NCBI GenBank assembly: GCA_029844215.1
Contig: CM056740.1
Location: forward strand, 22,611,873 to 22,675,872
Length of the DNA stretch: 64,000 nucleotides
Origin: Przewalskia tangutica
Lineage: Eukaryota > Streptophyta > Magnoliopsida > Solanales > Solanaceae
Reading direction: 5' to 3'
Positions 10,443 to 21,575 of the stretch are shown in pieces (the stretch's first letter is position 1; every line of letters begins with the position of its first letter). Below the pieces are notes generated by a model that ran no database searches, was not told where the DNA came from, and saw only the letters and a program-made list of their open reading frames with translations. The position numbers and the translations under genes are program-made.

Positions 10443-12854
10443 TGTTATACCCGATTTCCGAGTATGTACGTGAGGGCGACGTAAAAGTTTGGCCTTAAGT
10501 CTAAGCCTCGACGCTTTTATTTGTGCACAACTCACTAAAAGAATCGCTTTCCGACTAAACGCTTCCACATTTTCGTAGAAAATTCCGCTATGTCATTTAG
10601 TATTTTTATGGATTTTTCCGAGAGACGAAACATTTTGGACCAACGAGGGCGACACTTGGCACCTCCAATGGTGGATTTGAAATCGCCCCTTGACGAATTG
10701 GAATAGGATGGCACGCTTTTTGTGCCTTTGCACAAGTCAAGGAGTTGGTAGGATATTTGTGTGTAGTAAATCTTCACCCTACACTTGCCTTGCACTTGTC
10801 TTCATCTTCGCCATTGGTTGGCCATGGCTTGAGCTATAAATACCCTTAAAGATGAAGAGGTCTTCATCCACAAATTACTTCCAAGTCTTGAAAAATCCTC
10901 TCCTCTCCTTAAGCCTTTCGTCCAACACCTCCCCTTTGAGTGAGTTTGGCCGAGGCCTACCCCCTAGCCTAGCCAAAATCTACCCTCCCTTGGTAGAAAA
11001 GTTGCCTTCTAAGTATTGTTATAATGCCCAAAATACCCTAGCCCAAATCCCTTAGTACTTAGTAGAAGTTGTGAAGAACTTCTAAGGTTTCGAGCTATCT
11101 GAGCGCATAACTTAGGAGCTAAGCCTTGCTCTGATCGACTTTTATCTAGGATATTATTGGGCTTACCGAGGTAAATAATCCTAACCCTCTTTGTATTAGA
11201 GAATACATACCGTAGAAGTATAAGAATAAGTATTAAATACTTAGAAGGATATTACAATAGAATTGAATCGTTATCACAAAGTAGGCGGTTTAAAAGAAGA
11301 ATAATTGAACTGTGATCACATAGGACTGCTTTCACAGAGACTTATATAGCTCACCGTAGGGTTGTGCTGCCCGACTTTCCGTAGAATTGTGAACCTCTGC
11401 TTAGAATGACCTTCAGAGTAGTTCTAGACTTTGATAGATGTCTGCATTATTATAGGCTGATTCTCTGCGCGCGACATATTCAACTTGGCAGGAGGTTTTC
11501 GCCGAGAAGGTATGTGATTCTTCCTAAGCATGATATTTTAACATATATAGTACGGTAGACGTACATGTGTTAACTGAATAATAACTACGGCAATGTCTTT
11601 TGACTTAAGCCTGAATAATAACTACGGCAATGTCTTTTGACTTAAGCCTGAATAATAAGAATCCTGATGCATTTCAAAAGAACTACTGAATCATTTTTAA
11701 CAGAAGATAAATATTTGGTTTTTAAAACAAAAGCTTAAGAGTTATACTAGCTTTATGGGAAGTTAGGTATAACAACTTAAGAAAGATAAAAAGGAACTGT
11801 TTACTTGTTTGAGCCTTGTATTGATTTCTGTTAAGTGTAGTAAGATTTGTTTGATAAGTAGACATATTATGATGCTACCTGTGTTAGTGTCTTGAAATGC
11901 TGTGTAAGGGGGTCATTCTTGCTGTGCTTACGTTGCTAACCGGTAAGTCCGTTGTACTGTTATTGTATCACCTACCCCCTTGACTTATTTATACCGAGGG
12001 CTTGCCTCGACGCGGTCTATACGGCCTATGCGGTCGTGAGACTATGCGAGCAGCGGTATGCTCCGTGATTGATCATTCCGGTGTTTAGCCCGACGCGGGG
12101 ATTCCCTACGCGGTCTGCCGAGACTACGCGGTCTTTTGAGGCTATGCGGGTTGCGCGGAGCTCAGGCGGATGCCGGGTTGGCTGCCCGATGCGCGAGGAA
12201 TACCTCATGCGGTCCGTGTGTGACCTATGCGCGATCGCGGAAGTCCGTGACTAGGCACGCAGAATGATACTATGGGTGATTGGCCTTGCTTCGATCATTC
12301 GCGACCTAGACTAGACACTCACACGCTTTTCCATTATCGTTATTGTTTGTGATGTGGCACTATGTGCAATTGAACTGATTGTATTTGTGAAAATGTTTTA
12401 AATACGTTGAGTTCATTTCAGTTCTTTATAGTTTCACATAATTGGTACCTGTTGTACTGACCTCCTTCGGGCCGCTCATGCCGCAGTAAAGGCAAGGTGT
12501 GCTAGATCCGCATCCTTAGGATCTTTTGCGTTGGTGTCAGGAGCTCCATCTTCTCCGGAGGCTCTACTTTTGGGTATGATCTCACTGTTGTAGATAGTTT
12601 TGTACAGTCAGGGTATGGCGGGGCCTTGTCCCGCCATAGTTGTATATTTCCTTAGAGGTCTGTAGTCATGTTGTACAGTTTGGGATGTAACTGCTGAACC
12701 ATGTTTATTTATATATGCCGAAAGGCGACGTTTTCTCACATAAACTGTGTCTTATTTTATAAACTGCTTCTGCCTTGTTTTATATTCCGCCGTTACTCGA
12801 TGTATGACTACTTGGGTGCCTTAAGGCACTACCACGCCCCTAACGGTCGTGACA
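10443..12854 (+). repeat. 3' LTR of E1
   Basis: 2412 bp, starting TGTTATACCCG and ending GGTCGTGACA. Its TATA box is at 10834-10843 and its 37 bp tandem repeats at about 11573-11660. Compared with the 5' LTR it keeps more CTG and CAG triplets (for example TAACTGAATAA at 11571 against TAATCGAATAA at 4306) but has shorter C runs near 10930-10990. Confidence 0.92.
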
Positions 12855-12859
12855 AATTC
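12855..12859. other. Right target-site duplication of E1 (AATTC)
   Basis: A perfect repeat of 3156-3160, after which LTR C sequence resumes and matches 56407 onward. Confidence 0.92.
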
Positions 12860-13860
12860 TTATCCAATTTCCATTTCAATCCAAATTGTTAGCATAACAT
12901 GATATCAAGTCGCAATCAATTATACTACTATAATCTTCAAGTAAGTAACATGCGACGATTTTTGTAAACGATCAAATTGTAATCCAACTTCACATGGCTT
13001 ACATTACAATTTCGGATTCTAAGGCTACAAGCAATCCATAATACTTATAAACTTCAACACATATACTTCATGCTAGCAACATGTAAAGCTAACAACAATA
13101 TAAATAAACTTGTGGCACTTTTAAGGGACAAAATTATACCTTAACGAATCTTAATCCAACTCCAAATCCGAAGTAGCTCCTTAGCAACTTAGAGCCTCTT
13201 CAAGACACTTCAATCCGCTAATTGAGACCCTTAGAACAACACCAACAAATTTCCTTCAAATCTCCAAACAAAACCTAGAAAGACAACTAGGTTTTCGCTT
13301 TGCGACTAACCCGAAAACTATCTTTTTCCGAGATTTTTCTATTGAGATATGCTTACAATACACTCATGAACCTTGGTTTAAAGTTTGGAGCTTAATGGAC
13401 AAGGAACAAAAAAAAAAATCTTTCTTGTTGATGTGAACCCGAGAGCTCCTCAATGGAGTCTTCAATTTTTTGTGAAAATTTGGCTAAGTGTTAAGCCTTG
13501 TCTTGCACTACTAGTATTATATAGTGTAATGGAGGGTCAAGATATAAACAAATGGGTGGTTTGGATGAGCTCTTATCAAATATCAAGCCTTGTGGGTCCT
13601 TTGACTTAGTCAAGAATCTAAAGCTCTCAAGTTGCAAGACTTGTCTTGCTAACAAAGGTCCAATGACCCTCTTGCCCTTGCAAAATTCGTCCAAGGCATC
13701 ATCAAGGGGGGGTGACACGTGTCGCCCTCCCATTCGTCATAATAATACGTTTTCCGACAATTTCATAATTCCGATAAATTTTTTACAAGTCTCAAATCTT
13801 AACACTTGTGAGTTCTTACGTACGTTCTTAAAACATGTCCTGTAAATACGGGGTGTAACA
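12855..13860 (-). repeat. LTR C of E2a (3' LTR), right segment
   Basis: This continues LTR C after E1 and parallels 56402-57401 of E2b. Read on the minus strand it begins TGTTACACCCCGTATTTACA at 13860, the U3 end. A TATATAA-type box lies on the minus strand at about 13514-13526. ORFs at 13385-13609 and 13552-13845 are LTR sequence without homology to element proteins. Confidence 0.88.
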
Positions 13861-13896
13861 TTCTTCCCCCCTTAGAAACATTCGTCCCCGAATGTT
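13861..13896 (-). other. Polypurine tract and upstream hairpin of E2a
   Basis: On the minus strand the tract AAGGGGGGAAGAA ends at the LTR (13861-13873). Just upstream, 13877-13884 and 13889-13896 form the AACATTCG/CGAATGTT hairpin with a four-base loop. Confidence 0.75.
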
Positions 13897-13936
13897 CTTT
13901 CGGAGTCAATCTTAAAATTAGCGACATAGTTTCCTT

Positions 13937-14440
13937 TCACAACCCCGACATACCAAAAATGCCACATATGGCCACATAATAGCATTTAAGCAAAAGAAAT
14001 ACTTCAATTAAAACTTGACAAGTAAGGGAAGATGAATTACCTGAAGGTATAGGGAATAAGTGAGGATACTTCCTCAACATGTCCTCTTCCGCTTCCCAAG
14101 TCATCTCCTCCCGGTTATCATTTCTCCACAAGACTTTGACGGAAGCTACATCCTTGGTCCGCAGTCGCCTGACCTGGCGATCGAGTATCTCTATGGGACT
14201 CTCCTCATACGATAACCCCTCTGTCACCTGGACCTCACTAGTAGGGAAAACTCTCGCTGGATCTCTGATACACTCCCGCAACATAGAAACATGGAATACC
14301 GGATGTACCGCCTCTAACTCTGATGGCAGATCCAACTCATAGGCAACCTTGCCTACTCGACGGACGATCTGGTAGGGCCCAATGTACCTTGGGATGAGTT
14401 TCCCCTTCTTACCGAATCACATCACACCCTTCATGGGTGA
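13937..14440 (-). pseudogene. pol: Integrase C-terminus and chromodomain (E2a)
   Basis: The minus-strand frame 14335-13937 holds VFHVSMLRECIRDPARVF, then SYEESPIEILDRQVRRLR, then a chromodomain: VKVLWRNDNREEMTWEAEED and KYPHLF. The Trp in VKVLW (codon 14126-14128), at the position of a cage aromatic in classical chromodomains, is present here but a stop codon in E2b. GPY is encoded at 14372-14380. The frame is lost at the DLPSELEA end, where the track runs into the preceding integrase sequence. This is the only intact chromodomain frame in the window. Members of this family use it to steer insertion to heterochromatin; that is family knowledge, not shown here. Confidence 0.87.
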
Positions 14441-15440
14441 CACCTTCAAGAAGACCCAATCGTCTACCTGAAACTCCAAATGTCGACGCCGATTATCCGC
14501 ATATGAATTCTCGCCGCTCAGCCGCTACGCCTCCCGATAAGCTTCACCTTATCCACACCACTGAACCAAGTCCGCCAACTAATCGCACTCGCCCACGCCG
14601 AACCAACCAATCGACGACCTACATTTCCGCCATATAAAGCCTCGTATGGCGCCATCTCAGATATCGGAATGGTAGCCGTTGTTATAAGCAAACTCTACAA
14701 GAGGCAAATGACCTCCTCCTACCCTCGAATCAATCACGCAGCTCGCAACATATCCTCGTTGTCGGATAAGACGCTCACGCCTCGCCGCTCCGAGGATGAA
14801 ATGTCAGATCGAGACTCACTGTGTCCTAAACCCTTCGAAAGACCTGGTTAGCCATAAACTGGCTCCCTATCGATATAATCGACACCGGGACACCGTGCAA
14901 CCTCACAATCTCTCGATGTACACGGCATAGTCCTCACCAAAACGCCGCCCCGATCGGAAGGAAATGGGCTGATTTCACCACAACAATAACCCAAATGGAT
15001 TCGCATTTCCTCCGAGTACGAGGTAACCTCAGAACAAAGTCCATGTTGATCACCTCCCACTTCCAAGTCGGAATCTCAATAGCTCGCAATAATCCACCGG
15101 CCTCTCGTGCTCGACTGACCGCCGCAATTAGACATCAGGCAACAAAACTCGCCACGCCCTCTTCGTGCCATCCCACCAATACAAACATCCGAGGTCATGG
15201 TACATCTTGGTCGACCCGATGAATAGAATAACGAGCACCGCGTGCCTCCCTGCACCGCCGACGGTCCTCGACACATCGGGAACACACAACCGCCTCAAAT
15301 CTCAAGACCATCAGCGCTACTCGAATAGACTCTTCTCTCCCAAGAGCCGCATCTCGATACCGTACTCAACACTGGTCTCAAACTGCCGCTTCTTCACCTC
15401 ATCAACGATGGAAGACTCGCAACCTCACGAACCCGCACTC
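14441..15440 (-). pseudogene. pol: Integrase core and zinc-binding domain, heavily eroded (E2a)
   Basis: This aligns with 57985-58979 of E2b base by base, but most CTG/CAG triplets have lost a base and no frame exceeds about 70 residues in the right register. MEVGGDQHGLC (from 15066 leftward) marks the start of the core in the wrong frame, exactly as in E2b. CIGGMAR and surrounding residues (15285-15076) are the shifted copy of the YWWDGLKR region. Catalytic residues cannot be read in one frame. Confidence 0.8.
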
Positions 15441-16095
15441 GCTATCGCTTCGTGATCGATCAAACGAACCCCAAGGCTCGCTAATCGTGGATCTCGACGA
15501 CCATCTCCCGCCTCGGGCCGCACTCCGACATGCTCCCATCGACCTACGACTCAAGGCATCAAGAACTACGCTTGGCCTTCCCGATGGTATAGAATATCAA
15601 CATCATAATCTTTCAAAGAACTCTAACCACCGCTCTCGCCGCAAGTTCGCACCTCTCGCTCAAGATATACCGAGGCTCTTGTGGTCTGTATAAATATCCA
15701 CATGAACCCCATACAAATAATGTCTCCAAATCTTTAAGACATGAATAATCATGCCAACTCTAAGTAATGGGTAGGTAATTCTCTCATGCTTCCAGAATCG
15801 CCGAAGCATAGGCTATAACCTTGCCGTACGCATCAAAACACACCCTAGCCCGATACCCGAGGCATCACAATAGATCACGCACTGCCTAACCCTCGTGAAG
15901 AGTAAGAACCGAGTCAGAGTCAACCTTTCCTTCAAAGAATCGAAACCCTTCTCGCAAGCCTCGCCCATCGGAACTTGGTCGCTTCGAGTCACCCTAGTCA
16001 ATCTGAAATCGGCAACCGCTTCCACAAACCTACGATAATAACCCGCCACCCTAAGAAATCGCGATCTCGCCGGAGTAGTAGGTCTCGCCAAGACT
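15441..16095 (-). pseudogene. pol: RNase H remnant (E2a)
   Basis: The frame 16091-15813 reads ACEKGFDSLKE, VRQCVIYCDASGIGLGCVL, containing the first acidic residue of RNase H. The rest (PTHDLE, YGVHVDIYTD and YHPGK regions, about 15800-15560) is present as nucleotide similarity to 59008-59400 of E2b but split between frames. The RT-RH junction (YYRRFVE) reads at 16062-16020. Confidence 0.8.
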
Positions 16096-16735
16096 TGATC
16101 GCTTCAATCTTTGCCGATCCACCCGAACACCATCGCCTCCAATAATATGCCCCAGAATGCCACCGAGGCCAACCAAAACTCACACTGAGAACTTGGCGAC
16201 AATCGCCGGCCCGAGGACCTCGGCATACCTCGTGATCTGCATGCTCTCGCTCGTCCGCGAATAAACCAGATGTCATCAATGAATACTATCACAAATGTAT
16301 CCAAAATGGTTTGAACACCCTTCATCAAATCCATAAATACTGAGCATTGGTCAAACCGAAAGACATAACCTGAACTCATAGTGCCCATACCGGTCCCGAA
16401 TGCGCTTTGGGATATCTCGCCTCTCGAACTCGAACTCGATGATAACTGCATCGCAGTGTCTATCTTGAGAAACACCTCGCACTCGCAACCGGTCAAACAA
16501 ATAATCAATCCCGGGAGGGTACCTATTCTCGATGGTTACCTTATTCACCGCATGTAATCAACACACATACGCAGGCCCCATCCTTCTTCTTCACAAACAA
16601 AATCGCGCTCCCGGAGAGATACACTAGGCCCGATAAAGCCTTTCTCCAAAGAAATCTTTCACCGGTCCTTCGCCTCCCTAACTCAAGCAAAGCCATCCTC
16701 GTATGGGCGAATGGAAATAGGTCGAGTGTCCGCAA
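16096..16735 (-). pseudogene. pol: Reverse transcriptase remnant (E2a)
   Basis: Frames 16735-16541, 16548-16351 and 16508-16104 carry LFVKKKDGA, MNKVTIENRYPPGID, QCSVFMDLMKGVQTILDTFVIVFIDDIWF and QCEFWLASVAFWGI. The catalytic FIDD codons are at 16272-16283. Compared with the same region of E2b (59721-60305), which is one open frame, this copy needs several one-base frame corrections. The AGGTC at 16719-16723 is the empty-site counterpart of the solo-LTR insertion in E2b. Confidence 0.85.
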
Positions 16736-17300
16736 CGTGTCAATACAAAACTCAATCTCCTCTCGTGAGGATACCCAAGATCGCCTGGGAACACATCCGA
16801 AACTCCCTAACCATCGGCATCGATCAAGAATCGTACCTCACCAGACGAATACCCGAACCAGATGATAGATGTACCCTTTCTGCACCATCTTCCTAGCCTT
16901 GAGGTAAGAAATAAACCTACCCCTCGGCGACGCTGTGTTGCCCTTCCACTCGATAACTGGCTCGCCAGGAAACTAGAACCGAACCAACCTGCCTCTACAG
17001 TCAACGTTGGCATAACAAGAAGCCAACCAGTCCATACCCATAATGACATCAAAATCTGTCATCTCCAACTCTATCAAGTCTGCAAGTGGTCCGACGATCG
17101 TAAATAAAGACCTGACAACCTCTATACACCCGCCGCCTAACATCAATCACCCATCGGCGTAGCTACCTCAAAAGGCTCTATCGACCGCCTATCCCGATTC
17201 TACCCGCAATAAGAGGGGACACATAGGACAAGGTAGAACCTGGATCTATCAAAGCATAAACGTCACAACATGAAATCAATAATGTACTGCGGACGACATC
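16736..17300 (-). pseudogene. pol: Protease and PR-RT linker remnant (E2a)
   Basis: The frame 17052-16807 is the shifted linker: GWFGSSFLASQLSSG followed by RRGVGLFLTSRLGRW, the alternative-frame reading of a conserved linker seen at 63981-63766 in E2b. The protease active-site region lies around 17230-17260 (CTATCAAAG-type sequence, minus strand), in a broken frame. No full protease frame is present. Confidence 0.65.
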
Positions 17301-18591
17301 GTGGAAGCCTCCGATCCCGGGCGGTCAATGAATATATACGTTCGGGACCGCTAGAATCGAACCACCACCACGACTCTACCGCTCGCCGTCCGTGAGTACC
17401 ACGCCTCCGGGCGCATAACCACGTAAGGAGAGAAGACCGCATCGACTCGGGCCGCACCGTACCACCCATGCTGCCTCTAGACGGACAATCTCTCTTCAAA
17501 TGGCCCAGCTGGCCACAAGAGTAACAAGCTCATGCAGGAACATGACACTCGCCTGGTTGTGATCTACCGCATCAAGCACACCGAGATATGGGTGGTCTCG
17601 ATCGGCGACGATCTCTGCCTCCCTGAAACCTCAAGTCCCGAGCCCCGACCGCCTCAATGACTGGCTGATCGACCTCCCGCCAGAAAATCGTGAAGGAGCA
17701 CTCAGGCCGGGCCGATGTGGACCTAGTTCGCCTGCCGCCCGCTCGAAATCGCCTCGAGACCATTGCCCCGCCCTCTTGGCCGGCCTGAGTCAATCTGGTC
17801 CTCCCTCTCTCTATCCTCTATCCTCGCGATAGGCTCGCATCTCCACAATGTCCATACCGGCCAAGAGCCACCCCCAAGCATGCAGTAATCATACGACGGT
17901 CTAGCCCCATCACATAACGATGAACCCTATCCGCCATGTCAGCTACAATAGTGTGCGACAACCGCCAAGGAGTCAAACTCGTGCTATACTCCCGATAGTC
18001 CTCCCCTGCTCGCCTCAAGGTCAATAATCTATCTACCCGCTCTCATCTCGTGAGGCAAAAGTGATCCATGAAGGCCTCAGAACTCCTCCCAAAAAGCCGG
18101 AAGAGCATCCTCACCTCTCGAAAGCAACCACGACTCAAACCAGCCAACGCAATATCGCAGAACCCAGAAGAGGCTAGCGAATGCACTGTCTCAAGCCCTA
18201 AGAACTCGCATGGTCCGATGTAGCCGCCGAACGAACTCCCGCGTCCTCTCGCACTCGAACCATAAAACTCGTGTGGATGACAACCCGTAAAATCCCTAAT
18301 CCGCAAACCGCGGCCGGTGGGCCGCTCGCTTCCGCTTGCCGCCTCGCTACTATACCGTCAATAACCGACCGCTTCCCTCGTATTCTCTATACTCACTTCC
18401 GCCGGGATCGAGGCTCGCACCGAATCCTCGAGCTACCGCCGCCTCGCCTTCTACTATCGCCGCGTGGCTGAACTCGCCGACCCGCCTACTACCTCGTGTG
18501 CATAGTTCAGGCTCGAGTCCGTAACCTCTATACCGCTTAGCGCCTCGCCGCCGCTTTGCCCTTCTCGGGCCCCGGCCGCTTCCGGAGGCAT
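17301..18591 (-). pseudogene. gag: Gag remnant with CCHC knuckle (E2a)
   Basis: The start codon is placed at 18591, where the minus strand reads ATGCCTCCGG, the MPP- start of this family's gag. The core is recognisable as MRIRDFTGCHPHEFYGSS (18306 leftward), then VADMADRVHRYVMGLDRRMI (about 17950-17890). The zinc knuckle CYSCGQLGHLKRDC is intact at codons 17526-17485. Between these, frames change several times. The 17572-17793 frame, which is rich in Arg, is out of register. Confidence 0.83.
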
Positions 18592-18697
18592 AATCTTTCA
18601 TAAGAATAGGTCGAGAGGATTCAACCTAATAAGACAAATTTCATCGCACGATCTCGGAGAGAAGAATGGAAACCAATCCTAAATGTCCCGCACTCCC

Positions 18698-18731
18698 GAT
18701 TATAGATGTGGTGCACAACACACCGATAATC
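18698..18731 (-). other. Leader hairpin with GTGCAC loop (E2a)
   Basis: GATTAT and GATAATC arms flank GTGCAC at 18711-18716, between the PBS and the gag start. Confidence 0.6.
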
Positions 18732-18774
18732 AAGACTCTACTAGACACGGTCAGACACTTTCCGAGGACTAATC

Positions 18775-18786
18775 GCTTCGATACCA
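18775..18786 (-). other. Primer binding site of E2a
   Basis: The minus strand reads TGGTATCGAAGC, four bases from the LTR edge at 18791. It is the initiator-Met type with the CAG altered. Confidence 0.75.
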
Positions 18787-18790
18787 CTTT

Positions 18791-19464
18791 TGTCACGACT
18801 GACTTCGGCCGCATCGTGCCCTACCCGCACCCTGCTCGTATACATCGAGAATAATAAATGAACATACACAACATAAACATACGTGTAAACAATAAACATC
18901 ACAGCTAGCCGATAAGGCCGCTTCCATAATATAAACATGATCAAAAGTACAATCAGACAACTCAGCTTCATGTACAACCACATACGTGAATACGCACTTG
19001 TAGAATAACAATCAAGGGACAGGCCCCGCCATACCTCCGAATGGACATAAATCTACAACATCGTGGAAAGATCAGACTAAAAGAGACAAGCCTCCGAGAA
19101 ATGGAGCTTCGACGCCGATAAGTGATCCTAAGAATGAAGATCCACCACTGCTACCCTTTCTCGCGGATGAACGCAGCCCGAGGAAGGGGTCAGACATAAT
19201 ATGTACTAAGTATGTAAATCGAAAATACTGTAATTACATCATAAGTTTAAATCAAAGCCGGAGACATGTATGATAATCAAATTACAGTACACTGTGCCTT
19301 ACTAACAATGAGAGTAATTAGTAGTATTCTTACAATATAAAATAGGAAGCTCACGATCAAAGCAGGACCATCCGCCCGCAGAATCATTAAGCAATCCTAC
19401 TCCTGGGACTATTCCACCCGCATAGGTCGCGTGGACCCGCATAAGGTATTCCTCGCATGGGACT
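18791..19464 (-). repeat. Truncated 5' LTR of E2a (first ~675 bases on this strand)
   Basis: It begins TGTCACGACTG at the PBS side and matches 44822-45470 of E2b and 1778-1960 of LTR C. It stops abruptly after GCATGGGACTAT, where the other copies continue TTCACCCGCATAAGCCC. The U3 part, with the promoter, is missing, so this copy of E2a had no intact 5' promoter. Confidence 0.85.
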
Positions 19465-19472
19465 ATTCTTCC
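19461..19472. other. Recombination junction between LTR C and LTR D
   Basis: GGGACTATT of LTR C is joined to ATTCTTCCAACC of LTR D, whose undisturbed context is GTGGGTGGATTCTTCC at about 44368-44382. ATT is shared by both partners. This points to an illegitimate deletion between two elements. Confidence 0.75.
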
Positions 19473-19887
19473 AACCAAATGTCCACCACAACTTTGAGAC
19501 ATGTGGCCACCACATTAAAGAGACATGTGGCTAGCCACATGTCCCTAAAAACGTCCAAGACCGTGGGGTGCCATGTGTCGCCTCCTACTCGCCCAAAATA
19601 TTTCATCTCCAAAATATCCGTAATGCCAAAATCAAAATAAAGTGGGCCCCACAAAACAAGAATTTTCCTGTGGCCCCACGTGACCAATTCCGAAATAATA
19701 TTCCATAATTCTCAAATATTCCAAAAGTCCGAATACCAAACTGGGAATCCAATTCCATTAACGAACCTTTTTCCTTCACAAAATTCGAAACTTTTCCGCG
19801 AAAAATCACATCTTTCTTCCTTTCCAATTTTAATGTCAGATTCTCGCACGCACGCCCTCGTATACATACTGAACTACGGGTGTAACA
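19465..19887 (-). repeat. Truncated 3' LTR of E3
   Basis: The last 423 bases of LTR D on this strand, parallel to 44374-44821. It ends GGGTGTAACA and is followed directly by the reversed purine tract. It lacks the other roughly 2.7 kb of the LTR because of the junction at 19465. Confidence 0.82.
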
Positions 19888-20215
19888 TTCTTCCCCTTAG
19901 AAACATTCGCCCAATGTTCCTTCTAAGTCTCTAAACACACACGCGCCAAGATAGTCTTCACTACTATACTTACAAAACCGCCACACTGCAATAATACCAC
20001 ATACGCAAAACTCACATCCAAGCCAACGAAGAATCATCTCTAAAGCGTATAACAATACTATTAGCTCCACCCATGGTCCAAGGATACTTTCTTCACACCT
20101 TTACTTTATAAAAAGGACACTTCCATCTTCTTAACACATCTACGCTTCTTTTCTTACTCGCTGCACTCTCCTCGCACACTCGAACTCTTCCTACTATACG
20201 CACTACATTTCGCTA
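19888..20215 (-). other. 3' untranslated end of E3 with purine tract
   Basis: The reversed purine tract (TTCTTCCCCTTAG) starts at 19888. The pre-PPT hairpin is damaged here (AACATTCGCCCAATGTT, from 19903). The remaining 300 or so bases up to the integrase remnant are conserved in E4, E5 and E6 but show no chromodomain or other recognisable protein. Confidence 0.6.
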
Positions 20216-21021
20216 TTGCTTCGCCAAAAATCTCGGTTACCATCTCCAACTTGGTCATCATTAATCGGGAACACTGATGGATCTCCGATACTCTTCCGAA
20301 TCATAGCAACATGGAAGACCGACGATCGCCTCCTAAGTCGAACGACAAGGCGAACTTATAGCAACCCGCCTTATTCTACAAACGATCCGAAAGGCCCAAG
20401 TACCTCGGCTAAGTTTCCCCTGCTTTCCAAATCTCGTCACACCCTTCCGGGGTGGTACCTTCAAGAAGACCCACCGTCAACCTGAACTCCAAGTGTCGAC
20501 GCCGATTATCCGCACGACTTCTGTTGACTTTGAGCTGCTAATAACCTCTTCTGGATAAGCTTCACCCTATCCTCATCCTGTTGAATCAAGTATGGACCCA
20601 CTATCTGAACCTTGCCAACATCGAACCAATCGATCGGCAACCTACACTTCCGCCCATACAAGGCTTCATAAGGCGACATCCGAATACTGAAATGGTAGCT
20701 ATTATAATACTCACTCAACAAGAGGCGAATAATCCTTACAAATACCCCTAAAATCAAAACACCGGCCCGTAACCTATCCTCGAATGTCTGGATAAAACGC
20801 GATGTTTGTCCGTCGGCCCGAGGGTAAATGCAATACTGAGACTCACCTGAGTTCCTAACCCTGCCTGGTAAAACCTCCAGAAACAAAAGAAATAGCCAAA
20901 ACCGCTCCACCGTCATAAAAAGTAGGAATCCCGCAGCTTTACAACCTCCCGATACATAACATCTCGCATAACCTCCGCCGAGTAAGGCCCCTAATCGAAA
21001 GACAAGATGGGCTGACCTCAT
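20216..21021 (-). pseudogene. pol: Integrase remnant of E3
   Basis: The minus-strand frame 21021-20506 gives the best evidence: SAHLVF, then VLPGRVRNSGESQYCIYPRADGQTSRFIQTFED, then YYNSYHFSIRMSPYEALYGRKCRLP and WFDVGKVQIVGPYLIQQDEDRVKLIQKRLL. These are the core and post-core of a Ty3/gypsy integrase. The second catalytic motif is not readable, and the position expected for the catalytic Glu reads TSR. The C-terminal GPF region (20485-20216) is in other frames and ends GDPSVFPINDDQV-like. Upstream zinc-binding and first-Asp regions are absent, not just frameshifted: the sequence passes directly into the anonymous segment. Confidence 0.82.
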
Positions 21022-21575
21022 CGGCCCGACTACTGGTCGAACGCATCCAAGAACTCGTACGATGGTTACCTAAACTTGGGCCTAACACCCTCGTGACCCT
21101 ACCACCTGGCGGGACCACCTCAAACTGACCCCACTACATTCCGGGCTGCGGGTTGACCCGCGATATGGCCTCAACCCGACCCACTTCGCGCCAACCTCTC
21201 GCTCCCGATCCGGAACAATCTTACCAATTCACGTCATGAAAGCTACCACTTCCATCTCACACTACCCATGGAATTATCCCACAATATATTTCACGCATAC
21301 CAAGTACTTCGACAAAGACCAACCGTAAAATCATCCACTCAGGACGGCCTTGCATCCAAGGTCCCAATCATACAAATTCGGGCTCACCATTTTCTCGCCC
21401 CGCACTTACCCTTTTAACTACCCATGTTTTCTAATCCACACCTAACACACTGCTAACCGTACAGAGCACTCCCCCGGTCGCTACCATAACGACCTAAACA
21501 AGTCTCTGGGGTGAAGATATCTCTCAGAATTCATCGCCTCACTTTCCCTTTGTCGGCCTAATCAAATCTCGCTCA
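21022..21575 (-). other. Anonymous segment replacing PR-RT-RNase H in E3
   Basis: About 550 bases between integrase and gag remnants with no protein homology in any frame. It contains an inverted repeat GCGGGTTGACCCGC at about 21147-21160. The same segment, at the same place, is in E4 (26840-27395), E5 (39290-39880) and E6 (50740-51335). It could be a captured host sequence or rearranged element DNA. Confidence 0.7.

Larger units (their letters stand above)
3161..12854 (+). mobile_element. E1: complete-structure Tekay-type element, plus strand, about 9.7 kb
   Basis: Two LTRs (3161-5551 and 10443-12854) flank a 4.9 kb internal region, with a 5 bp TSD AATTC. A tRNA-iMet-type primer site follows the 5' LTR and a purine tract precedes the 3' LTR. 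Gag, CCHC knuckle, protease, RT, RNase H, integrase and a chromodomain remnant occur in the order typical of chromoviruses. Gag is well preserved up to about 6440; everything after is broken into short overlapping frames. It interrupts LTR C of E2a and is therefore younger than E2a. Confidence 0.93.
1778..19464 (-). mobile_element. E2a: full-structure Tekay-type Ty3/gypsy element, interrupted and decayed
   Basis: This minus-strand element has its 3' LTR on the left (1778-3160 and 12855-13860), internal region 13861-18790 and a truncated 5' LTR on the right (18791-19464). Read leftwards the internal order is PBS, gag, protease, RT, RNase H, integrase and chromodomain, which is the full chromovirus set. 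E1 is inserted in its 3' LTR. Its first roughly 500 LTR bases are cut off by the LTR ending at 1777. Its 5' LTR is cut at about position 675 by a junction to E3. The coding part is crossed by many frameshifts. E2b (from 44822) is a second copy of the same family and is cleaner. Confidence 0.88.
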
